Source: an uncultured Opitutaceae bacterium
GTDB lineage: Bacteria > Verrucomicrobiota > Verrucomicrobiia > Opitutales > Opitutaceae
Assembly (NCBI GenBank): GCA_937128785.1
Contig: CAKZMS010000070.1
Location: forward strand, 1-7,465
DNA: 7,465 nt
Direction: 5' to 3'
Shown: positions 4,698 through 7,465 of the stretch, in pieces
Layout of the letters: every line of letters begins with the position of its first letter
Position numbering within the stretch: the first letter of the stretch is position 1
The notes under the pieces: generated by a model
What the model was told of the DNA's origin: nothing
Database searches by the model: none
Seen by the model: only the letters and a program-made list of their open reading frames with translations
Program-made: the position numbers and the translations under genes

Positions 4698-6815
4698 ATG
4701 CAAAACTCATTCAACCCACTGACTCGTCCCAGCGTTCCTTCGCTTTCACGTCTCATCACCGCCGCCGTCATCGCCGGCTGTCTCATGGCGTCGACTGCTT
4801 TGGCTGACTCGATCGATGACAACGACGATGCGGTCGAACTCTCCGTCTTCCGGGTGGAAGCCGACAAACTCGATCAGGGCGTCGCCGATCAACTCACCAC
4901 GTCTCGCCGCCTCGGCGATCTGACCACTTCTGTCCCCCGCTCAGTGGTGGTGGTGGATCGCTTCCGCATCGAGGACCGCGGCGCGATCAGCATCCAGGAC
5001 ACGCTCAACTACACTCCCGGCATCACCACCGGTCCTTACGGATTCGACTCCCGCTTGGACGCCACCCGCGTGCGCGGCATCGATCCGCTCAAATTCCAAG
5101 ACGGCTTCCAATCCCTTTTCGGATTCTACAACAACACCCGCGCCGACATCTACACGCTCGAACAGGTCGAGGTCGTCAAAGGCCCCGCTTCGGTCCTCTA
5201 TGGCCGCGGCGCCCTGGGTGGCATCGTCAACTCCGTGACCAAGCTGCCACGGGCCGAGACCCGCCATGAGCTGGAGGTTCAATACGGCTCGTTCGACCGC
5301 GCGCAAATCGCCGGCGACTTCACCGGTGCGATCGATGCAGACGGAAAATTCCTCTACCGCGTCGTCGGGGTCTATCGTGACAGCGGCACGCAGGTGGATC
5401 ACGTGTCGGACGACGCTCGCGTGATCACGCCTTCGTTCACCTGGGCTCCCCGTGATGGCACGCGCCTCACCGTGTTGGGCAACTTCCAGGAAAACCACGG
5501 CGGCCAGACCCTGCAGTTTCTGCCCAACGAAGGCACGCTCCTCCCCGGTCAACGCATCCCGGTAAACACTTTCATCGGCGAGCCTGGCTGGGATCGTTAC
5601 GACACCGAGCAGGAATCCTACGCCCTCTTTTTCGAGCATGAGCTCAACGATACCTTCACGGTCACGGCCAACACCCGCTACACCGACGGCTCCTCGCTCT
5701 ACCGTTCCCACTGGGTGGCCTACGACGGCGCCGATCCGATCATCGCTGACGACGGCACCATCAACCGCACGATTTACGACGCGCCCGGGTCCAGCGAAGC
5801 GTTTACGACCTACGGCACCATCGCCGCCCGCTTCGACACCGGTTCGGTCAACCATCACCTCACTATCGGGTTCGATGCCCAGGATATTACTATTGATGGC
5901 GACAACTACTACGGCTGGGCCGCGGGCGGACGCATCAACATCTACGAGCCCGTCTACGGCAACCTCGCTCCGGTCGGCGACGTCATCGACTATCCCGCCA
6001 CCATCACCAATCAGTTCGGTTTATTCGCGCAAGAGCGCATGACCTACGAGAACTGGACGCTCGCCCTCGGCCTGCGCTACGACGACGTGCGCACGCACAG
6101 TCTCGGCAACCCGACACCCAACATCGACGACGACGCCACCACCGGCGATATCGGCCTGATCTACCAGGCTCCGCGTGGCTTTACCCCTTACGTGAGCTAC
6201 GCCGAATCGTTCGAGCCTCTCGGCACCGCCATTGGTTTCGACGGTTCCGTCCAACAACTCGACCCCAAGACCGGTGAGCAATTCGAGGTCGGCCTGCGCT
6301 ATCAGCCCCTGGGCACTCAAACGCTCTTCACGATCTCGGCCTTCAACATCACCGAAAAAGAACGTCCGCTCTCCAACGGCCTTTTTGTGACCCAGACCAA
6401 CGTCGAAACCGAAGGTGTCGAGTTAGAGGTCGACAGCCGCTGGCGCGACTTCCGTTTCCAAGGCGGTTACAGCTATGTCGATGCGAAGGACGGCGCCGGC
6501 AACCACCTCGTCACTGTACCCGACCACCAAGCAACCGGCTGGGTGACCTATGAACCCCGCGAAGGCGCCTGGCAGAACTTCCGCACCGGTGTGGGGGTGC
6601 GCTACGTCGGCGAGCGTTGGGACGGCACGGACACCTTGAGTGCCCCGCCCTACACGCTGCTCGACCTGATGGTCGGCTACGACTTCGAGACCGTGCGTCT
6701 TCAACTGAACGTCACCAACGCCGCGGACGAATACTACGTGGGCACCACCGACGGCGGCCGCGCCTTCCTCGGCGCCGCCCGCAACATCATCCTCTCCGCC
6801 AAGTATCGATTCTGA
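4698..6815 (+). CDS. TonB-dependent siderophore receptor (ferrichrome/FhuA-like family)
   Basis: A 705-residue outer-membrane receptor, a usual length for the family. The ATG at 4698 is preferred over in-frame GTG 4581 because it is followed at once by a classic Sec signal peptide: a hydrophobic ITAAVIAGCLMASTALA, with cleavage likely after A36. An acidic stretch and ELSVFRVEAD (47-56) could serve as the TonB-box region. The plug (about 70-185) contains VPRSVVVVDRFRIEDRGA, LNYTPGIT and the signature VEVVKGPASVLYGRGALGG (157-175), typical of siderophore receptors. The rest is a beta-barrel with LDPKTGEQFEVGLRY, FNITEKER and TEGVELEVD segments of the FhuA-type family, closing with NAADEYYVG and a C-terminal phenylalanine in YRF, the outer-membrane assembly signal. 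It should import a ferric siderophore using TonB-ExbBD energy. The exact ligand cannot be read from sequence. A Fur-like box upstream implies iron repression. No Shine-Dalgarno is visible. Confidence 0.95.
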   Translation: MQNSFNPLTRPSVPSLSRLITAAVIAGCLMASTALADSIDDNDDAVELSVFRVEADKLDQGVADQLTTSRRLGDLTTSVPRSVVVVDRFRIEDRGAISIQDTLNYTPGITTGPYGFDSRLDATRVRGIDPLKFQDGFQSLFGFYNNTRADIYTLEQVEVVKGPASVLYGRGALGGIVNSVTKLPRAETRHELEVQYGSFDRAQIAGDFTGAIDADGKFLYRVVGVYRDSGTQVDHVSDDARVITPSFTWAPRDGTRLTVLGNFQENHGGQTLQFLPNEGTLLPGQRIPVNTFIGEPGWDRYDTEQESYALFFEHELNDTFTVTANTRYTDGSSLYRSHWVAYDGADPIIADDGTINRTIYDAPGSSEAFTTYGTIAARFDTGSVNHHLTIGFDAQDITIDGDNYYGWAAGGRINIYEPVYGNLAPVGDVIDYPATITNQFGLFAQERMTYENWTLALGLRYDDVRTHSLGNPTPNIDDDATTGDIGLIYQAPRGFTPYVSYAESFEPLGTAIGFDGSVQQLDPKTGEQFEVGLRYQPLGTQTLFTISAFNITEKERPLSNGLFVTQTNVETEGVELEVDSRWRDFRFQGGYSYVDAKDGAGNHLVTVPDHQATGWVTYEPREGAWQNFRTGVGVRYVGERWDGTDTLSAPPYTLLDLMVGYDFETVRLQLNVTNAADEYYVGTTDGGRAFLGAARNIILSAKYRF

Positions 6816-6820
6816 GCCAC

Positions 6821-6890
6821 TCTCTTTCTCGATCTGCTTCATCCGGTCAGCCCGAGCCATGCGCTCAAGCAGGCCGCAGATAGAAAGAGA
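6821..6890 (+). other. Long bulged stem-loop between receptor and PepSY gene
   Basis: TCTCTTTCT (6821-6829) pairs with AGAAAGAGA (6882-6890), and ATCTGC (6832-6837) with GCAGAT (6876-6881). This gives 15 base pairs interrupted only by a two-base CG bulge. The 38-base apical part can fold further (GAGC/GCTC). It starts five bases after the receptor stop codon. No T-run follows, so it is not a textbook terminator. It may protect the receptor mRNA 3' end or reduce read-through into the downstream gene. Confidence 0.55.
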
Positions 6891-6921
6891 ACAAGGAAAG
6901 ATTACGTCCCCGGTTATTCCC

Positions 6922-6926
6922 AAGGG
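6922..6926 (+). promoter_or_regulatory. Ribosome binding site of the PepSY gene
   Basis: AAGGG lies seven bases before ATG 6934, a good match to the Shine-Dalgarno core at ideal spacing, and it fixes the start. It is the clearest such site in the window; the other genes lack one. Confidence 0.6.
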
Positions 6927-6933
6927 TTCACCC

Positions 6934-7465
6934 ATGCGCAAACGACTCTGGCAACTCCACTCCTGGCTCGGCCTCATCGCCGGGCTCGGCTTGGTGGTCA
7001 TTGGCCTCACCGGCAGTGTGCTGGTGTTTCACCGGGAGATCACGCGCGCCCTGAATCCGGAGATCGTGCTCCGCGAGAGCGCGCCGGACGCCGAGCGCCT
7101 GGCCCTCGGGCCCATGATCGATGCCGTCGAGGCGGCACACCCCGACTTCTGGGTGCGCGGCTGGCTGCTTTATCACGAAGGGCCGGACCGGGACATCGCC
7201 TACCTGACACCGCACAGTGACGCCAACGCCTGGTATGTGCAGCACGTCGATCCCGCTACCGGCGATATCAGCGGTCCGCCGGTGCCGCGCGATGAGACGA
7301 TCTACGGCTGGTTCGTCGAGCTTCACTACACGTTCTTCGCCGATCATCTTGGCATGGGGATTACGGCTGTCTTTGCGGTCATTTTCCTGATCCTCAGCTT
7401 CACGGGCATTTACCTGCACCGCGCGTTTTTCAGCACCCTGTTTCGCCTGCGCTGGGGTCAGAGCT
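6934..7465 (+). CDS. PepSY-associated TM helix protein (PiuB-like, iron-siderophore linked), C-terminus cut by window edge
   Basis: There are 177 codons from ATG 6934, open at the edge. The N-terminus LWQLHSWLGLIAGLGLVVIG followed by LTGSVLVFHREI is the diagnostic start of the PepSY-associated TM family (COG3182/PiuB-like): a charged start, a first membrane helix at about 11-32 and a conserved H-R-E-I. Residues 36-138 form an extracytoplasmic loop with a PepSY-like segment (DAVEAAHPDFWVRGW, YVQHVDPATGDISG). A second helix begins near 140 (ITAVFAVIFLILSFTGIYL), preceded by the conserved LHYTFF. Histidines H9, H33, H131, H138 and H162 near membrane ends are candidates for haem or metal binding. 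Full-length members usually have four or more helices, so more than half may be missing. The family is common beside siderophore receptors, and some members reduce ferric siderophores. It lies 118 bases after the receptor on the same strand, probably in the same iron regulon. Confidence 0.9.
   Translation, partial: MRKRLWQLHSWLGLIAGLGLVVIGLTGSVLVFHREITRALNPEIVLRESAPDAERLALGPMIDAVEAAHPDFWVRGWLLYHEGPDRDIAYLTPHSDANAWYVQHVDPATGDISGPPVPRDETIYGWFVELHYTFFADHLGMGITAVFAVIFLILSFTGIYLHRAFFSTLFRLRWGQS

Noticed and set aside
4941..5858. 305-codon minus-strand open frame opposite the receptor
   Set aside because: It is antisense to the conserved plug and barrel, with a valine/glycine-rich translation typical of shadow frames.

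Overview
The window is GC-rich, densely coding DNA and carries seven protein genes, the first and last cut by the window edges. Most starts lack a clear Shine-Dalgarno sequence. The outer-membrane receptor opens with an acidic stretch followed by ELSVFRVEAD, which resembles the N-terminal motif I associate with the expanded TonB-dependent receptors of Opitutaceae. I therefore suggest a verrucomicrobial (Opitutaceae-like) chromosome, at moderate confidence and without any database check. I see no rRNA, tRNA, insertion sequence, CRISPR array or phage gene.

Layout. Bases 1-695 (minus) hold the N-terminal part of a signalling protein: a degenerate histidine-kinase dimerisation (HisKA-like) segment, a helical linker, and a receiver domain cut by the window edge. 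No kinase ATPase domain lies between them. A 104-base divergent gap separates it from a tight plus-strand run of four genes with gaps of only 43, 15 and 16 bases. These are a WD40 beta-propeller (800-1804), a TIR protein with a membrane segment and a TolB/FlgO-like C-terminal domain (1848-3161), a 94-residue protein with a C-x4-C 'DPGCP' motif (3177-3461), and a Tat-signal, two-LysM, zinc peptidoglycan amidase (3478-4356). The spacing suggests one transcript. No published system I can name has exactly this set.

An AT-rich 341-base intergenic region (4357-4697) follows. It has a 9+9 bp perfect palindrome containing a 15/19 match to the Fur box, then three consecutive stem-loops in the presumed 5' leader of a ferrisiderophore-type TonB-dependent receptor (4698-6815). 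A long bulged hairpin (6821-6890) separates the receptor from a PepSY-associated TM protein (6934 to the edge), a family common beside siderophore receptors. The right half therefore reads as an iron-repressed siderophore uptake module: the receptor brings the ferric chelate across the outer membrane, and the inner-membrane protein probably helps with reduction or release of iron.

The left half (HisKA-REC, WD40, TIR-TM-TolB-like, DPGCP protein, amidase) is the less explained part and the best candidate for something undescribed: a scaffolded envelope-signalling or defence-like operon whose last gene acts on peptidoglycan.
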